A DNA stretch of 64,000 nt from Alteromonadaceae bacterium BrNp21-10 (GCA_030418115.1 JAUHQD010000001.1:434001-498000); one strand, 5' to 3'; shown: positions 8,718 through 18,726, numbered from the stretch's first letter. Made by a program: numbers and translations. Notes: generated from the letters alone by a model not told the origin.

Positions 8718-8763
8718 TTAATCTGAACTCGGGACTGTCGTATTGTCACTGAGTTCAGATTAA
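8718..8763 (-). terminator. Large hairpin between trpA and yciB
   Basis: TTAATCTGAACTC and GAGTTCAGATTAA form a 13-bp perfect stem with a 20-base loop. It lies just after the trpA stop codon on the minus strand. There is no strong T-run directly behind the stem, so it may terminate weakly, protect the trp mRNA 3' end, or attenuate read-through into yciB. Confidence 0.5.
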
Positions 8764-8785
8764 ACAAGGATAATTGTAACTAAAA

Positions 8786-9598
8786 TTAGCGTGTTGCTGC
8801 TTTCATTACACTCACAAATTCGCCGAGTGCTTGTAACATGGCAGGAACATCATCAAGATACTTCTCAATAATATTCACCGTAGCAGAGCCTGCTATAGCA
8901 CCGTCGGCACCGGCGCTAATGGCCGCTTTAACATGCTCCGGTGTGGATATGCCAAAGCCTATCACCGCTGGCGCCGCGTTATTTTGTTTAAGACGCATGA
9001 CCATTTCGTGCACCGGTGTGGTGGCGGTGGCTTCTGCCCCGGTAACACCTGCACGACCTAACAAATAGGTATAACCCTGCGTTTGCTTGGCAATGGCAGC
9101 GAGATCCTCATCGTTGGCATTCGGTGGCGCAATCAGAATTTGCTTGATGCCATTGGCTTCGGCTGCTGTTCTGAAAGGCGTTCCTTCACGCAGTGGTACA
9201 TCGGCGAGTAAAATTGAATCCACACCCGCTTGTTTGGCCTCGGCGTAAAATGTCTCAATACCACGACGGAACACTAGGTTGCTGTATAACAACAAACCAA
9301 TCGCCACATCCGGATATTTTGCTCTTACTCTGGCAATAACCGCAAAACTGTCAGCGGTTTTGAAATGATGGCTTAGAGCACGAATACTGGCTTTTTGAAT
9401 GGTAGGGCCATCGGCAATGGGGTCTGAGTAAGGAAAGCCTAGCTCTAAGGCGTCGGCACCGTTATCCACCAAGGTACAGATGATTTTGTAACTGGTTTCT
9501 AGATCGGGGTCACCCAACATAACGAAGGGCACAAAGGCACCTTCATTGTTATTGGCTAGCTTCTCAAAAAGGGCGGCGTATCTATTTATATTGCTCAT
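8786..9598 (-). CDS. trpA: Tryptophan synthase alpha subunit
   Basis: The 270-residue product cleaves indole-3-glycerol phosphate to indole and glyceraldehyde 3-phosphate and passes indole to TrpB through a tunnel. The catalytic residues are recognisable as Glu52 (in ALELGFPYSDP) and Asp63 (in IADGPTIQ), and phosphate-binding loops follow (GRAGVTG, GFGIS, GADGAIAGSA). It is the last gene of the trp operon, one base downstream of trpB, so translation is probably coupled. The length and motifs are normal for the family. Confidence 0.98.
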   Translation of the reverse strand: MSNINRYAALFEKLANNNEGAFVPFVMLGDPDLETSYKIICTLVDNGADALELGFPYSDPIADGPTIQKASIRALSHHFKTADSFAVIARVRAKYPDVAIGLLLYSNLVFRRGIETFYAEAKQAGVDSILLADVPLREGTPFRTAAEANGIKQILIAPPNANDEDLAAIAKQTQGYTYLLGRAGVTGAEATATTPVHEMVMRLKQNNAAPAVIGFGISTPEHVKAAISAGADGAIAGSATVNIIEKYLDDVPAMLQALGEFVSVMKAATR

Positions 9599-9599
9599 G

Positions 9600-10790
9600 T
9601 TACAGTGCTCCTTTTTCTTTAAGAATGCGGTTTACATGGTCTAAGTCTTTGTCACCACGACCAGAAAGATTGACAACAATAATGGTCTCTTTGTCGGCGG
9701 CTTCAGCCATTTTCAACGCATGGGCAAGGGCATGAGATGATTCTAACGCAGGAATAATTCCTTCCTTGCAGGCTAATAATTGGAACGCATCCAATGCTTC
9801 ATCATCGGTAACTGATACATATTGCGCGCGGCCAATATCATGTAAATGGGCATGTTGTGGGCCAACTGCGGGGTAATCGAGACCCGCTGAAACCGAATAG
9901 CTTTCTTCAATCTGCCCATCATCGTCTTGCATAATATAAGTGTGAGCGCCGTGTAATACGCCAGAGCTGCCTTTAGCAATCGCTGCGCCGTGTTCTGAGG
10001 TATTTACCCCTTTACCTGCTGGCTCAACACCAATAAGTTGTACTTGTTCGTCGTCGATAAAATCGGCAAAAATACCGATGGCGTTGGAGCCGCCGCCGAC
10101 ACAGGCGACTATCGAATCAGGCAAACGGCCTTCTTTTTGTATAATTTGTTCACGGACTTCTTCGCCAATCATTCGGTGAAATTCACGCACAATAGTCGGG
10201 AACGGATGGGGGCCAGCGGCCGTTCCTAACAAGTAGTGAGCATTTTCATAAGTACCAGACCAGTCTCGGAGAGCTTCGTTAACTGCATCTTTTAGGGTGC
10301 CTGAACCTGCATTAACAGGGATAACTTCTGCACCCATTAGGCGCATACGAAACACGTTAGGGGCTTGGCGTTCAACATCTTTAGCACCCATATAAATACG
10401 CGCTTTTAAGCCCAATAATGCACAGGCTAAAGCGGTGGCGGTACCGTGTTGTCCAGCGCCGGTTTCGGCAATCACATGAGTTTTACCCATACGTTTGGTA
10501 AGTAAAGCCTGACCTAATACCTGATTGGTTTTATGGGCGCCACCATGAAGTAAATCTTCACGCTTAAGGTACAAAGTAACCAACGGATTGCTAACGATAT
10601 TGCGTACTTTGGTTAAAGGCGTCGGGCGGCCCGCATAGTCTTTTAGCAAACCAATGAATTCTTTTTGGAATTCAGGATCGTTCTGGGCATCAATAAAGGC
10701 TTGTTCAAGCTGATCTAGCGCAGGGATCAGTAGTTCTGGTACATACATTCCGCCGTATTGGCCGAATTTGGAGTCTAGTTTGTTACTCAT
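9600..10790 (-). CDS. trpB: Tryptophan synthase beta subunit
   Basis: This 396-residue PLP enzyme condenses indole with serine to make tryptophan. The Schiff-base lysine is Lys87 in HGGAHKTNQ; the glycine/serine-rich phosphate cradle is [12 protein letters not shown]. It partners TrpA in an alpha2-beta2 complex in the cytoplasm. It is separated by one or two bases from both trpCF and trpA, as expected in a tightly packed operon. This is the standard TrpB1 type, with no insertions seen. Confidence 0.98.
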   Translation of the reverse strand: MSNKLDSKFGQYGGMYVPELLIPALDQLEQAFIDAQNDPEFQKEFIGLLKDYAGRPTPLTKVRNIVSNPLVTLYLKREDLLHGGAHKTNQVLGQALLTKRMGKTHVIAETGAGQHGTATALACALLGLKARIYMGAKDVERQAPNVFRMRLMGAEVIPVNAGSGTLKDAVNEALRDWSGTYENAHYLLGTAAGPHPFPTIVREFHRMIGEEVREQIIQKEGRLPDSIVACVGGGSNAIGIFADFIDDEQVQLIGVEPAGKGVNTSEHGAAIAKGSSGVLHGAHTYIMQDDDGQIEESYSVSAGLDYPAVGPQHAHLHDIGRAQYVSVTDDEALDAFQLLACKEGIIPALESSHALAHALKMAEAADKETIIVVNLSGRGDKDLDHVNRILKEKGAL

Positions 10791-10792
10791 GA

Positions 10793-12169
10793 TTAGTATT
10801 CTCTTAATTTGCTAAACAGGGTGTTGATCTTATTTGCATCTTTCACCCCCGGCGTTATTTCTACGCCAGAATTAACATCTAATATTGCCGCACCTGTTTG
10901 TGCCGCTTGTTGGATGTTGTCGATATTCAGTCCACCGGCTAATACCAGTGTGGAAAAATTCAGTTGCCCATTGGCTAACAATCGCCAATCAAAGGCTTGG
11001 CCAGTGCCGCCACTTTGTTGGCCGACTTTGCAATCAAGTACAAAGCGGTCAACCTGGGCTTCATTTAATTCGGGTAGGCTATCTACTACGCCCTTAGCTC
11101 GCCAGATTTCACAATTTACGGGTAATTGCTGACGCAGGCTGTTGATGTATTGTTGATCTTCGTCACCATGCAATTGCACTGCCGCCAAATTTAACTCATT
11201 GGCAATATGGGCGACTTCCGCAATGGCTTGATTGACAAACACACCTACATAGTTAAAAGGCACGTTATGGCTGATGATTTTTGCTTGGTCGAGGTTAACT
11301 CGTCGCGGTGATTTTTCGGCAAATATTAACCCCGCGTAATGAGCTGGCGATTGTTGCACCACTTGCGCATCGTCTTCGTTGGTAATACCGCAAACTTTAA
11401 CTGTGCCATATAACAGCGCTTCTACGGCTTTTTTGACATTATCCTGTGCCATTAAGCTACTGCCAACTAAAAAGCCATCTACTTTATCTGCCAGAGATAA
11501 TACGTCCTGGTGAGTATAAATACCGGACTCACTGATCAGCACACAGTCTTTATTCAGCAGCGGTACTAACTTGTCGGTAGTGGCTAAGTCGGTACTGAGG
11601 TCGCGTAAATTACGGTTATTGATACCAATAATTTTCGCACCTAAACGATTAGCGCGTTCTGCTTCTTCGGCATTACTGACTTCGGTTAATACATCCAGTT
11701 GATAATGAGCGGCTAAATCAGCCAATTCACTGTATGTCGCATCGTCCAGTACCGATAACATCAACAAAATGGCATCGGCGTTATGGTAACGGGCTAAATG
11801 TACTTGGTAAGGGTCGATAAAAAAGTCTTTGTTGATTACCGGTTGGCTGACGTTTTCACGTACATAACGCAAATAGGCAAAATCACCGGAGAAATACTTT
11901 TTGTCGGTGAGGACTGAAATAGCTGCCGCGTAAGGGGCATAGGCTGCAATAATTTCATCGAGATCGAAGTTCTCACGGATCAGTCCTTTAGAGGGAGACG
12001 CTTTTTTACACTCTAGTATAAAGCCGGCATTGGGCTGACTGAGCGCATCGAACATACTGCGGTCCGATGGGGTTAGCGTATCTATAAAGCTCGTTAAGGG
12101 GAGTTCTTGTTTCAGCGCGGCAATTTCGATGGCTTTATCGGCGCAGATTTTTTCTAATACATTAGCCAC
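10793..12169 (-). CDS. trpCF: Bifunctional indole-3-glycerol phosphate synthase / phosphoribosylanthranilate isomerase
   Basis: The 458-residue fusion has two TIM barrels. The N-terminal TrpC half (about residues 1-255) carries [10 protein letters not shown] with the catalytic lysine region, [12 protein letters not shown] and SESGI. The C-terminal TrpF half starts at [12 protein letters not shown] and carries LAGGLN and DVNSGVE. It performs two consecutive steps: isomerisation of phosphoribosylanthranilate, then ring closure to indole-3-glycerol phosphate. The C-F fusion is typical of enteric bacteria, Vibrio and Alteromonadales. Its start overlaps the trpD stop by 8 bases. Confidence 0.97.
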   Translation of the reverse strand: MANVLEKICADKAIEIAALKQELPLTSFIDTLTPSDRSMFDALSQPNAGFILECKKASPSKGLIRENFDLDEIIAAYAPYAAAISVLTDKKYFSGDFAYLRYVRENVSQPVINKDFFIDPYQVHLARYHNADAILLMLSVLDDATYSELADLAAHYQLDVLTEVSNAEEAERANRLGAKIIGINNRNLRDLSTDLATTDKLVPLLNKDCVLISESGIYTHQDVLSLADKVDGFLVGSSLMAQDNVKKAVEALLYGTVKVCGITNEDDAQVVQQSPAHYAGLIFAEKSPRRVNLDQAKIISHNVPFNYVGVFVNQAIAEVAHIANELNLAAVQLHGDEDQQYINSLRQQLPVNCEIWRAKGVVDSLPELNEAQVDRFVLDCKVGQQSGGTGQAFDWRLLANGQLNFSTLVLAGGLNIDNIQQAAQTGAAILDVNSGVEITPGVKDANKINTLFSKLREY

Positions 12170-13169
12170 GACTGATCTCCGCTGCTTGGGTGATGGTATT
12201 TAAAGCGTTGCCAGATTCAATGGTAGCCATGGCCAATTCGGTGCCTTGTTTTAAGGTTTCTACCTTGCCGTTGAGTTTTAGTAGTAGGCTGACATTAGCG
12301 GCGACAGCCGCTTTATGAGCTTCTGCGCCTTGGCCAGATAATACCGCTTCAATCATTTGTTTGTTTTGTTCTGGCTCACCACCTTCGATGGCACTAAGTG
12401 GATATTCATGCAAACCGAAATCGGCAGGAGTAACACTTTGTACCTGCATATCACCATTATGTAGACTGACAATTTCTGTTGGGCCATGTAATGCCACTTC
12501 ATCTAAACCACTGCCATGGACTACCACAGCATTTTTATAGCCGAGTAAATCTAAGGTTTTGGCAAAAGGCATGAGTAAATCAGCATGGTATACGCCAATC
12601 ATCATATGCGTTGGGCGGGCAGGGTTGACTAATGGGCCTAACAAATTAAATAGGGTACGACTTTTTAAGGTTTGGCGTACGTTCATGGCGTGTTTGATAC
12701 CCGCGTGGTAGCGCGGCGCAAACAAGAAACACAAATTGGCTTCATCCAAACATTGGCGCGCCAGTTCCGGCGTCATCATTAAGTCCATACCAAAGGCATT
12801 GAACAAATCCGCGGAGCCGGATTTACTGGATACACTGCGGTTACCGTGCTTTGCTACTTTCAAGCCACAGGCCGCAGCAACAATGGCTGAGGCCGATGAA
12901 ATATTAATCGTGTTGTGACCATCACCACCGGTACCGACGATATCGGTGAAGTCATAATCCGGACGAGAAAACGCCGTGGCGTTATCAATCAATGCCGCAG
13001 CGGCTCCGGCGATTTCCTGTGGGGATTCCCCCTTGAATTTTAATGCAGTCAACATGGCCGAAAGAATAATGTCGTCGACCTCACCTTTAACCACCTGGCT
13101 AAAGAAATCTTGGCTTTGTTGCTGACTGAGAGACTGTCCTTGATAAAGTTGTTCAAATAGATTCAACAT
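12162..13169 (-). CDS. trpD: Anthranilate phosphoribosyltransferase
   Basis: The 335-residue product transfers phosphoribose from PRPP to anthranilate. The PRPP/Mg-binding [13 protein letters not shown] loop, [15 protein letters not shown] and [10 protein letters not shown] motifs are all present. It is a stand-alone TrpD, not fused to the TrpG amidotransferase as in E. coli; trpG is the separate gene one base upstream. Its 3' end overlaps trpCF. The function is not in doubt. Confidence 0.98.
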   Translation of the reverse strand: MLNLFEQLYQGQSLSQQQSQDFFSQVVKGEVDDIILSAMLTALKFKGESPQEIAGAAAALIDNATAFSRPDYDFTDIVGTGGDGHNTINISSASAIVAAACGLKVAKHGNRSVSSKSGSADLFNAFGMDLMMTPELARQCLDEANLCFLFAPRYHAGIKHAMNVRQTLKSRTLFNLLGPLVNPARPTHMMIGVYHADLLMPFAKTLDLLGYKNAVVVHGSGLDEVALHGPTEIVSLHNGDMQVQSVTPADFGLHEYPLSAIEGGEPEQNKQMIEAVLSGQGAEAHKAAVAANVSLLLKLNGKVETLKQGTELAMATIESGNALNTITQAAEISRG

Positions 13170-13170
13170 G

Positions 13171-13794
13171 TCACAGATCCTGCGTTAAAAATTCAATGCT
13201 CTGGGTAAGTAATAATCCGCCCTGACTGGTCAATATGGATTCAGGGTGAAATTGGAAGCCGAGCATTTTATCTTGCGGATGGTAAACCGCCATAGGAATA
13301 TCGTTAAATTTGGCCAAAATGCTGAGGCAATCCGGCACATGGTTGGCCATTAGTGAATGATAACGCGCCACCGGTAATGGTTGCTGTAATCCGCTAAACA
13401 TTAAGTCACCACTGTGTGCAATCAATGACGATTTACCGTGCATTACCTCTGAAGAAAGACCAATCTCACCGCCGTAATGTTCAACAATGGCCTGATGACC
13501 CAAACAAATACCCAATACCGGATACTTGCCTTGTGCTTGCTTGAGTAATTCCGGCATACAACCAGCGGCGGCCGGCGTACCTGGGCCAGGTGACAAGATC
13601 AGCATGGCATTACCTTCAACCTGCTGCATTTTCTCAATGACTTTGTCGGCACTCACGTTGTTACGATAAACTTGCATGGCAAAGCCAAGCTTGCGCATTT
13701 CGTCCACTAGGTTGTAACTAAAAGAATCGAAGTTATCCAGCAAAAATAGCGTAGGAGCGTTGCTCATAGGTTGGGCATTATTAATAGTACTCAT
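13171..13794 (-). CDS. trpG: Anthranilate synthase glutamine amidotransferase subunit
   Basis: This class I glutamine amidotransferase of 207 residues delivers ammonia to TrpE. The catalytic cysteine is in [12 protein letters not shown], the oxyanion loop is LSPGPGTP and the catalytic His is in FQFHPES. The first ATG overlaps the trpE stop as ATGA, which suggests coupled translation; a second in-frame ATG ten codons later (MSNAPTLF) matches the usual family start and cannot be excluded. No TrpD domain is fused to it. Confidence 0.96.
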   Translation of the reverse strand: MSTINNAQPMSNAPTLFLLDNFDSFSYNLVDEMRKLGFAMQVYRNNVSADKVIEKMQQVEGNAMLILSPGPGTPAAAGCMPELLKQAQGKYPVLGICLGHQAIVEHYGGEIGLSSEVMHGKSSLIAHSGDLMFSGLQQPLPVARYHSLMANHVPDCLSILAKFNDIPMAVYHPQDKMLGFQFHPESILTSQGGLLLTQSIEFLTQDL

Positions 13795-15380
13795 GCGCTG
13801 TGCTCCTGTGAGTGGGCCGCGACAATAGCACGTATTACCGCCTGTGCTTTACTACGGGTTTCATCGGCTTCCGATTGTGGGTCGGAATCATAGACCACAC
13901 CGGCACCGGCTTGTACATGGGCCATCCCGTTTTGCACAAAAGCAGAACGGATAACAATGCAGGTATCCATATCACCCTGACCATTAATGTAACCGACGGC
14001 ACCGCCGTAACTACCACGGCGCTGTTTTTCGACTTTACGAATAAGCTCAGCAGCACTGACTTTAGGTGCACCCACTAAGGTGCCCATATTCATACAGGCT
14101 TGATAGGCGTGCAGGGCATCTAAATCAGACCGTAATTGCCCGACCACACGGGAAACAAGGTGCATTACCTGTGAATAGCGGTCGACTTGTAAAAGGTCTT
14201 TCACATAGCGACTACCGGGTTCGCAAACTCTCGCTAAATCGTTACGAGCGAGGTCAACCAACATTAGATGTTCGGCTTTTTCTTTTTCGTCCTGACGTAA
14301 TTCCAGCTCAATGCGGCTATCTAGATCGGCATCGATACTACCATCGGCATGAAAGCCGCGGCGACGAGTACCGGCAATCGGATAAATTTCAACTTGATTA
14401 GATTGCTGATGATACTTCAATGCCGATTCTGGTGAGGCACCGAATAAACAAAAATCTTTGTCCTGCAGATAAAACATATAAGGGCTAGGATTTTGAATCT
14501 TAAGCTGTTGATAAGCCTTGTAAGGATTTGGGCAAGGTAGGCTAAAGGTACGTGATGGCACCACCTGAAAAATATCGCCGCAGATAATATGTTCTTTTAA
14601 TAGATTAACGTCAGCCATGTAGCTGGCATCATCTTTATCGGTTTGTAGCTGGCCAATTTCGACCTTAGCAGATGTTGCAAATGGCTTGGTTGGTAAGGTA
14701 GCAATCTGTTGGCTAATGGTTTCAATTTTTTGACTGATACGGAAATATTGTTGTGCCACATCGGGGCCACTAAATACGCTGCCAACCAGTTCGGTGGTTT
14801 GTTGTTGGTGATCAATCAGTGCCAAGGTTTCAGCAAGATAAAATACAAAATCTGGGCAGCTGTTGTTGCCATCGGCCACATCGGGTAATTGTTCAAAGGT
14901 GGCCAGCATGTCATAGGCAAACACACCGCCTAAAAATAGGGCTTCAGGGTGCTGGCGTATTGGAGTGATGTTTTGCACTATGCTGCGCAAGGTATCAAAA
15001 ACGCTGTGGGCCTTTAAACGTGAATCTTCATCGATGTCGGTGGTGTTAATGTCAAAGGTAAGAATAAGTTGCTGTGGTGTTTGGCTGATGTTGGCATCGG
15101 CGCAATGGCTTGCCAGTATGGGTAAAACAGCCGCTCCGTTATCGGTTAGGGCTTGGCAAATAACCTGATTGCCATTGCACTCTAACCTTAACGCCGCATC
15201 AATGAGGATCAGGCTTTTTAAATCATCTTTACTTTGGACTTCGGCTGATTCCAACAGAATATTATGGGGTTGCCCTTCGCACAGGTGTCGATACAAAGTG
15301 AGGGGCTCGGCAACGTAAGGCACCTGATGGATCAGGCTTTCCACTTTGCCGGGTTGTTGACTTAACTGGGATAAACTCAT
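13791..15380 (-). CDS. trpE: Anthranilate synthase component I
   Basis: The 529-residue enzyme converts chorismate to anthranilate with TrpG. The N-terminal LLESAE segment, which in enteric TrpE forms the tryptophan feedback site, is present (as ILLESAEVQ), so feedback inhibition is expected. The C-terminal catalytic part has IAGTRRRG, ELRQDEKEKAEHLMLVDLARND and GAPKVSA. It is the first structural gene of the operon; about 70 bases separate its ATG from the attenuator hairpin in the leader. Confidence 0.98.
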   Translation of the reverse strand: MSLSQLSQQPGKVESLIHQVPYVAEPLTLYRHLCEGQPHNILLESAEVQSKDDLKSLILIDAALRLECNGNQVICQALTDNGAAVLPILASHCADANISQTPQQLILTFDINTTDIDEDSRLKAHSVFDTLRSIVQNITPIRQHPEALFLGGVFAYDMLATFEQLPDVADGNNSCPDFVFYLAETLALIDHQQQTTELVGSVFSGPDVAQQYFRISQKIETISQQIATLPTKPFATSAKVEIGQLQTDKDDASYMADVNLLKEHIICGDIFQVVPSRTFSLPCPNPYKAYQQLKIQNPSPYMFYLQDKDFCLFGASPESALKYHQQSNQVEIYPIAGTRRRGFHADGSIDADLDSRIELELRQDEKEKAEHLMLVDLARNDLARVCEPGSRYVKDLLQVDRYSQVMHLVSRVVGQLRSDLDALHAYQACMNMGTLVGAPKVSAAELIRKVEKQRRGSYGGAVGYINGQGDMDTCIVIRSAFVQNGMAHVQAGAGVVYDSDPQSEADETRSKAQAVIRAIVAAHSQEHSA

Positions 15381-15448
15381 TTTTAGTCTCTTATTGCGCT
15401 AATTTTTTACTGCCAAATTCGCCGTGTTGAGCCATTTTAAAATACCAT

Positions 15449-15475
15449 AAAAAAGGCCCGCACTATGCGAGCCTT
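15449..15475 (-). terminator. trp attenuator (rho-independent terminator in the leader)
   Basis: On the minus strand GGCTCGCA-TAG-TGCGGGCC folds into an 8-bp GC-rich stem followed by TTTTTT. It lies between the Trp-codon leader peptide and trpE, exactly where the attenuator belongs. Ribosome stalling at the Trp codons would favour an alternative pairing and allow trpE transcription. Confidence 0.88.
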
Positions 15476-15508
15476 GATACTTTGTTACACACAAAAGCAT
15501 ACCGCCCG

Positions 15509-15541
15509 CTAAGTCGGAATATGCCACCACCAAGTGATCAT
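15509..15541 (-). CDS. trpL: trp operon leader peptide with three consecutive Trp codons
   Basis: A ten-codon frame, MITWWWHIPT then TAG, lies about 160 bases upstream of trpE. Three adjacent TGG codons in so short a peptide, directly before a GC-rich hairpin with a T-run, are the signature of transcription attenuation. When charged tRNA-Trp is scarce the ribosome should stall on these codons and prevent terminator formation. A longer overlapping frame covers the same bases but lacks Trp-rich content and is rejected. Confidence 0.9.
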   Translation of the reverse strand: MITWWWHIPT

Positions 15542-15741
15542 TGTTGAAATGTTTGTGTTTAAATTCATGTTCGTTAACCTGTTTCAGGTATACTGTGCAA
15601 AATTGCAATGCCCTCTAGGAAAAAGCATATTGACCTTGATGTCAATAATTAATTGAATTAAACCGCTATGAACACTACCTATTCACTTAATTTGTATATT
15701 TATTCACCTTTTTACGACGATGATTCGGAATTCAGCCACAA

Positions 15742-16608
15742 ATGAAAATTGATCTGCACTGCCATAGCCATTTTTCCGATGGGCAGTTAACCATCCCAGA
15801 ACTGATTAATCGTGCACATAATATGCAAGTCGATGTATTGGCCATCACCGATCACGATACCGTGACGGGTATTCCTGTAGCGCAAGCTTATCAACGGCAG
15901 CAAAAGCGGCCATTAACTATTATTCCTGGAATCGAATTATCCACCAGCTGGCATGGCTTTGATATTCATGTGATTGGTTTGAATGTAGACATTGATGACG
16001 AATTATTTCAACAACGGCTAGCCCAGCAAGCCCAAAGCCGCTTAGAGCGTGCGGTGCTTATTGGTGAAAAACTTGAGAAGGCGGGGATTCCTGATATGTT
16101 CGCTAAAGCGCAGGCCATTGCTGGTGTAGGTCAAGTTACCCGTGCACATTTTGCCAGAGCCATGGTGCGCGAAGCGGTAGTGGATGATATGGACAAGGCG
16201 TTTAAAAAATATCTTGGTAAAGATAAGCGCGCCCATGTTAAGCCGGTCTGGATCACTATTGACGAAGCGGTAGCGTGGATCCAGCAAGCAGGCGGGCAAG
16301 CCGTATTGGCGCACCCCGGTCATTATGACTTATCGGCAAAATGGTTACGCCGTTTAATTGAGTATTTTAAGCAGGCCGGTGGTGATGGTATGGAAGTGAT
16401 CCACAGCCATTTATCACCTCAGGCTAAGCAGCAAATGGCAGCCTATGCCAATGAATATCAGCTTTTAGGCTCCAGTGGTTCGGATTTTCACTTTCCTAAT
16501 CGCTGGACTGAGCTGGGTAAAAATCTTTCGCTTCCCGATAATGTTATGCCAATATGGCATGATTGGAATATGGCTGCATTAGCCGCACAAAGTAGAGTAG
16601 TAAATTGA
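15742..16608 (+). CDS. rnm: RNase AM, PHP-domain 5'-3' exoribonuclease (YciV)
   Basis: This 288-residue PHP-family protein has metal-binding clusters DLHCHSHFSDG, ITDHDTVTG, PGIELS, LAHPGHY and GSDFHFP. E. coli YciV/RNase AM trims 5' ends of structured RNAs including rRNA precursors, and also degrades short oligonucleotides. The gene is divergent from the trp operon and followed by yciO, the same arrangement as in E. coli (where it was once called trpH). The start ATG at 15742 fits the family N-terminus MKIDLHCHS. Function is assigned by orthology and context. Confidence 0.93.
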   Translation: MKIDLHCHSHFSDGQLTIPELINRAHNMQVDVLAITDHDTVTGIPVAQAYQRQQKRPLTIIPGIELSTSWHGFDIHVIGLNVDIDDELFQQRLAQQAQSRLERAVLIGEKLEKAGIPDMFAKAQAIAGVGQVTRAHFARAMVREAVVDDMDKAFKKYLGKDKRAHVKPVWITIDEAVAWIQQAGGQAVLAHPGHYDLSAKWLRRLIEYFKQAGGDGMEVIHSHLSPQAKQQMAAYANEYQLLGSSGSDFHFPNRWTELGKNLSLPDNVMPIWHDWNMAALAAQSRVVN

Positions 16609-17225
16609 GTCAGTTTTTTTATATTCATCCAGATAACCCGCAGCAGCGGTTATTACGTCAGGCCTGCGATGTTATTCGTAAAGGCGGCGTGGTGGTGTAC
16701 CCCACGGATTCTGGCTATGCCATTGGTTGTCAAATGGATGACAAGTCCGCCCTTGAGCGTTTGTGCCGTATCCGCCAAATTGAAAAAGAGCATAAATTTA
16801 CCCTGATGTGTAAAGACATGTCGGAGATTTCTACTTATGCCCGCGTGGATAATCAGGCCTTCCGTCAGATTAAAAATAATACCCCTGGGGCTTATACCTT
16901 TATTTTAAAAGCCACCAAAGAAGTACCCAATCGCTTACAAAATCCTAAGCGTAAAACCATTGGTATTCGAGTACCGAATAATGTGATTGCACTGGCGTTA
17001 CTCGAGGAGTTTGGTGAGCCGTTAATGTCGACCTCGTTGATATTACCCGGTGAAATTGTTGCCGAATCTGACCCTGAAGAAATACGCGACAAGCTAGAGA
17101 AACAAGTGGATTTAATTATTCACGGAGGTTTCCTCGGTGAACATTTAACCACGGTGGTGGATATGTCTGATGGCAATGTGGAAATTCTTCGCCATGGTGC
17201 CGGTGATGCCGATGTGTTTGGTTAA
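16605..17225 (+). CDS. yciO: YciO, Sua5/YrdC-like family protein
   Basis: The 206-residue product begins MSQFFYIHPDNPQQRLLRQ, almost the E. coli YciO start, which fixes the unusual TTG start at 16605; it overlaps the rnm stop as TTGA. The Sua5/YciO/YrdC fold binds ATP and RNA; TsaC relatives make threonylcarbamoyl-AMP for tRNA modification, but YciO itself is thought not to replace TsaC efficiently. Motifs seen include YPTDSGYAIG and NTPGAYTFILK. It is the second gene of the rnm-yciO-scpA-scpB-rluB run. Confidence 0.93.
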   Translation: MSQFFYIHPDNPQQRLLRQACDVIRKGGVVVYPTDSGYAIGCQMDDKSALERLCRIRQIEKEHKFTLMCKDMSEISTYARVDNQAFRQIKNNTPGAYTFILKATKEVPNRLQNPKRKTIGIRVPNNVIALALLEEFGEPLMSTSLILPGEIVAESDPEEIRDKLEKQVDLIIHGGFLGEHLTTVVDMSDGNVEILRHGAGDADVFG

Positions 17226-17240
17226 GGGCAACTAACTAGC

Positions 17241-18050
17241 ATGGCTGAGCGCGCCGACATTATAGCCATTCAGCAGCCGCTGCCGCTGGCATTTATAAAT
17301 GGTGAAGCGGTAATGGAAAAGCCGGAGGATTTATACATTCCTCCGGAGGCGTTAGAAGTTATTCTCGAAGCATTTGAAGGTCCGCTGGATCTGTTGCTGT
17401 ACCTTATTCGTAAGCAAAAATTTGAAATTGTCGACTTACCAGTGGCGCAAATTACCCGGCAGTACATGGAATATGTCGACTTAATGAAAGACATTAAGTT
17501 GGAATTAGCCGGTGAATACCTATTAATGGCAGCGATTCTGGCAGAAATTAAATCGCGGATGTTATTGCCTAAGCGTGAAGAAGAAAATGAAGAAGACGAT
17601 CCGCGGGCTGAGCTTATCCGTCGTCTACGTGAATATGAAGTAGTAAAAGCGGCTGCACTGGATTTAGATAGCATACCGCGGGAAGAACGAGATATCTTTT
17701 TGCCTAAGGTACAGGTTACTGAAGATTGCCAGCCTCAGCGCATGCTGCCGCCAGTGGCAATGCAGGAGTTGGTATTGGCAATGCAAGCGGCTATGCAAAG
17801 GGTGAAAGCCTTTGAACATCATCATATTACGCCTGAAACTTTATCCACTCGTGAACGCATGTCGGCTATTTTGGATCAGGTTAAAGCCGATGAATTCACT
17901 TCATTTTCAGCGTTTTTTACCGCAGATGAAGGCAAGGCAGGGGTGGTCGTGACCTTTTTAGCCATATTGGAATTGGTCAAAGAATCGTTGCTGGAATTGG
18001 TGCAAGCCGAGCCATTTTCAGATATCCATATTAAGTTAGCCGATGGTTAA
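17241..18050 (+). CDS. scpA: Segregation and condensation protein A
   Basis: This 269-residue kleisin-type protein bridges the two SMC heads with ScpB. The conserved N-terminal FEGPLDLLLYLIRKQKFEI and a helical C-terminal winged-helix part are present, with an acidic linker (REEENEEDDPRAE) between. The region before residue 40 is variable; I keep the ATG at 17241. In this lineage with MukBEF absent or present elsewhere, ScpAB would normally work with Smc, which is not in the window. It follows yciO by 15 bases and precedes scpB. Confidence 0.94.
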   Translation: MAERADIIAIQQPLPLAFINGEAVMEKPEDLYIPPEALEVILEAFEGPLDLLLYLIRKQKFEIVDLPVAQITRQYMEYVDLMKDIKLELAGEYLLMAAILAEIKSRMLLPKREEENEEDDPRAELIRRLREYEVVKAAALDLDSIPREERDIFLPKVQVTEDCQPQRMLPPVAMQELVLAMQAAMQRVKAFEHHHITPETLSTRERMSAILDQVKADEFTSFSAFFTADEGKAGVVVTFLAILELVKESLLELVQAEPFSDIHIKLADG

Positions 18051-18097
18051 GGTAACAAATTAGACGCGAGCTGGTATTTCGCGAGAGGGTAATATTG

Positions 18098-18724
18098 ATG
18101 GCAAAAATTTCAGACGAGCAACTAAAGCAGTTAGTGGAAGCGGCGATATTTGTTGCCGATAAACCTGCTTCGGAAGAGTTTCTATTAGAAACTGTGCTCG
18201 AAGGCCTCAGTGTTAGCCGTAAGCGTTTAAAAGAGGTGTTGGCGTTATTGCAGTTAGATTACCAACCTCGAGGAATACAGTTAGTCAAAGTGGCATCTGG
18301 ATATCGCTTTCAGTCACAGGATAGCCTTGGCCCTTGGTTGGCAAAAATGTGGCAGGAACAGGCACCACGTTATTCAAGGGCGATGTTGGAAACATTGTCG
18401 TTAATTGCCTATCGTCAACCTATTACCCGCGGTGAAATTGAAGATGTCCGCGGTGTATCGGTGAGTAGTCATATTATTAAGTCGTTGTCGGAGCGCGGCT
18501 GGATAAAAGTAGTAGGGCATAAAGAAGTGCCTGGGCGGCCGTCGTTATACGCCACCACCAAAACTTTTTTAGATTATTTTTCGTTGTCGGGTTTAGCAGA
18601 GTTACCCAGCATTGAGGCATTCGAAAAGCTCGATGAAGGGCATATTTCTGATAATGACTCAATTGAATTACCGCAGACGGAATTCGATATGCAACCACAA
18701 GCAGATGAGAAGCAAATACATTAA
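18098..18724 (+). CDS. scpB: Segregation and condensation protein B
   Basis: This 208-residue protein has the paired winged-helix architecture of ScpB; recognisable blocks are LVEAAIFVADKP, ALETLSLIAYRQPITRGEIEDVRGVS-like sequence (here MLETLSLIAYRQPITR) and GRPSLYATT. ScpB dimers bind ScpA in the SMC condensin complex that organises the nucleoid. The ATG at 18098 is preferred over the TTG three bases earlier because GAGGG lies 8 bases upstream of it. The acidic C-terminal tail is variable in the family. Confidence 0.94.
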   Translation: MAKISDEQLKQLVEAAIFVADKPASEEFLLETVLEGLSVSRKRLKEVLALLQLDYQPRGIQLVKVASGYRFQSQDSLGPWLAKMWQEQAPRYSRAMLETLSLIAYRQPITRGEIEDVRGVSVSSHIIKSLSERGWIKVVGHKEVPGRPSLYATTKTFLDYFSLSGLAELPSIEAFEKLDEGHISDNDSIELPQTEFDMQPQADEKQIH

Positions 18725-18726
18725 TT

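Noticed and set aside
15399..15608. A 69-codon minus-strand frame upstream of trpE
   Set aside because: It overlaps the trp leader peptide and attenuator in another frame, has no family resemblance, and its existence is explained by the leader RNA.
15541..15660. A trp promoter with TTGACA at 15640-15645 on the minus strand
   Set aside because: The -35-like hexamer is perfect, but no convincing -10 box lies 16 to 18 bases downstream.
17270..17674. A 134-codon serine-rich minus-strand frame
   Set aside because: It is antisense to scpA and reflects its codon use.
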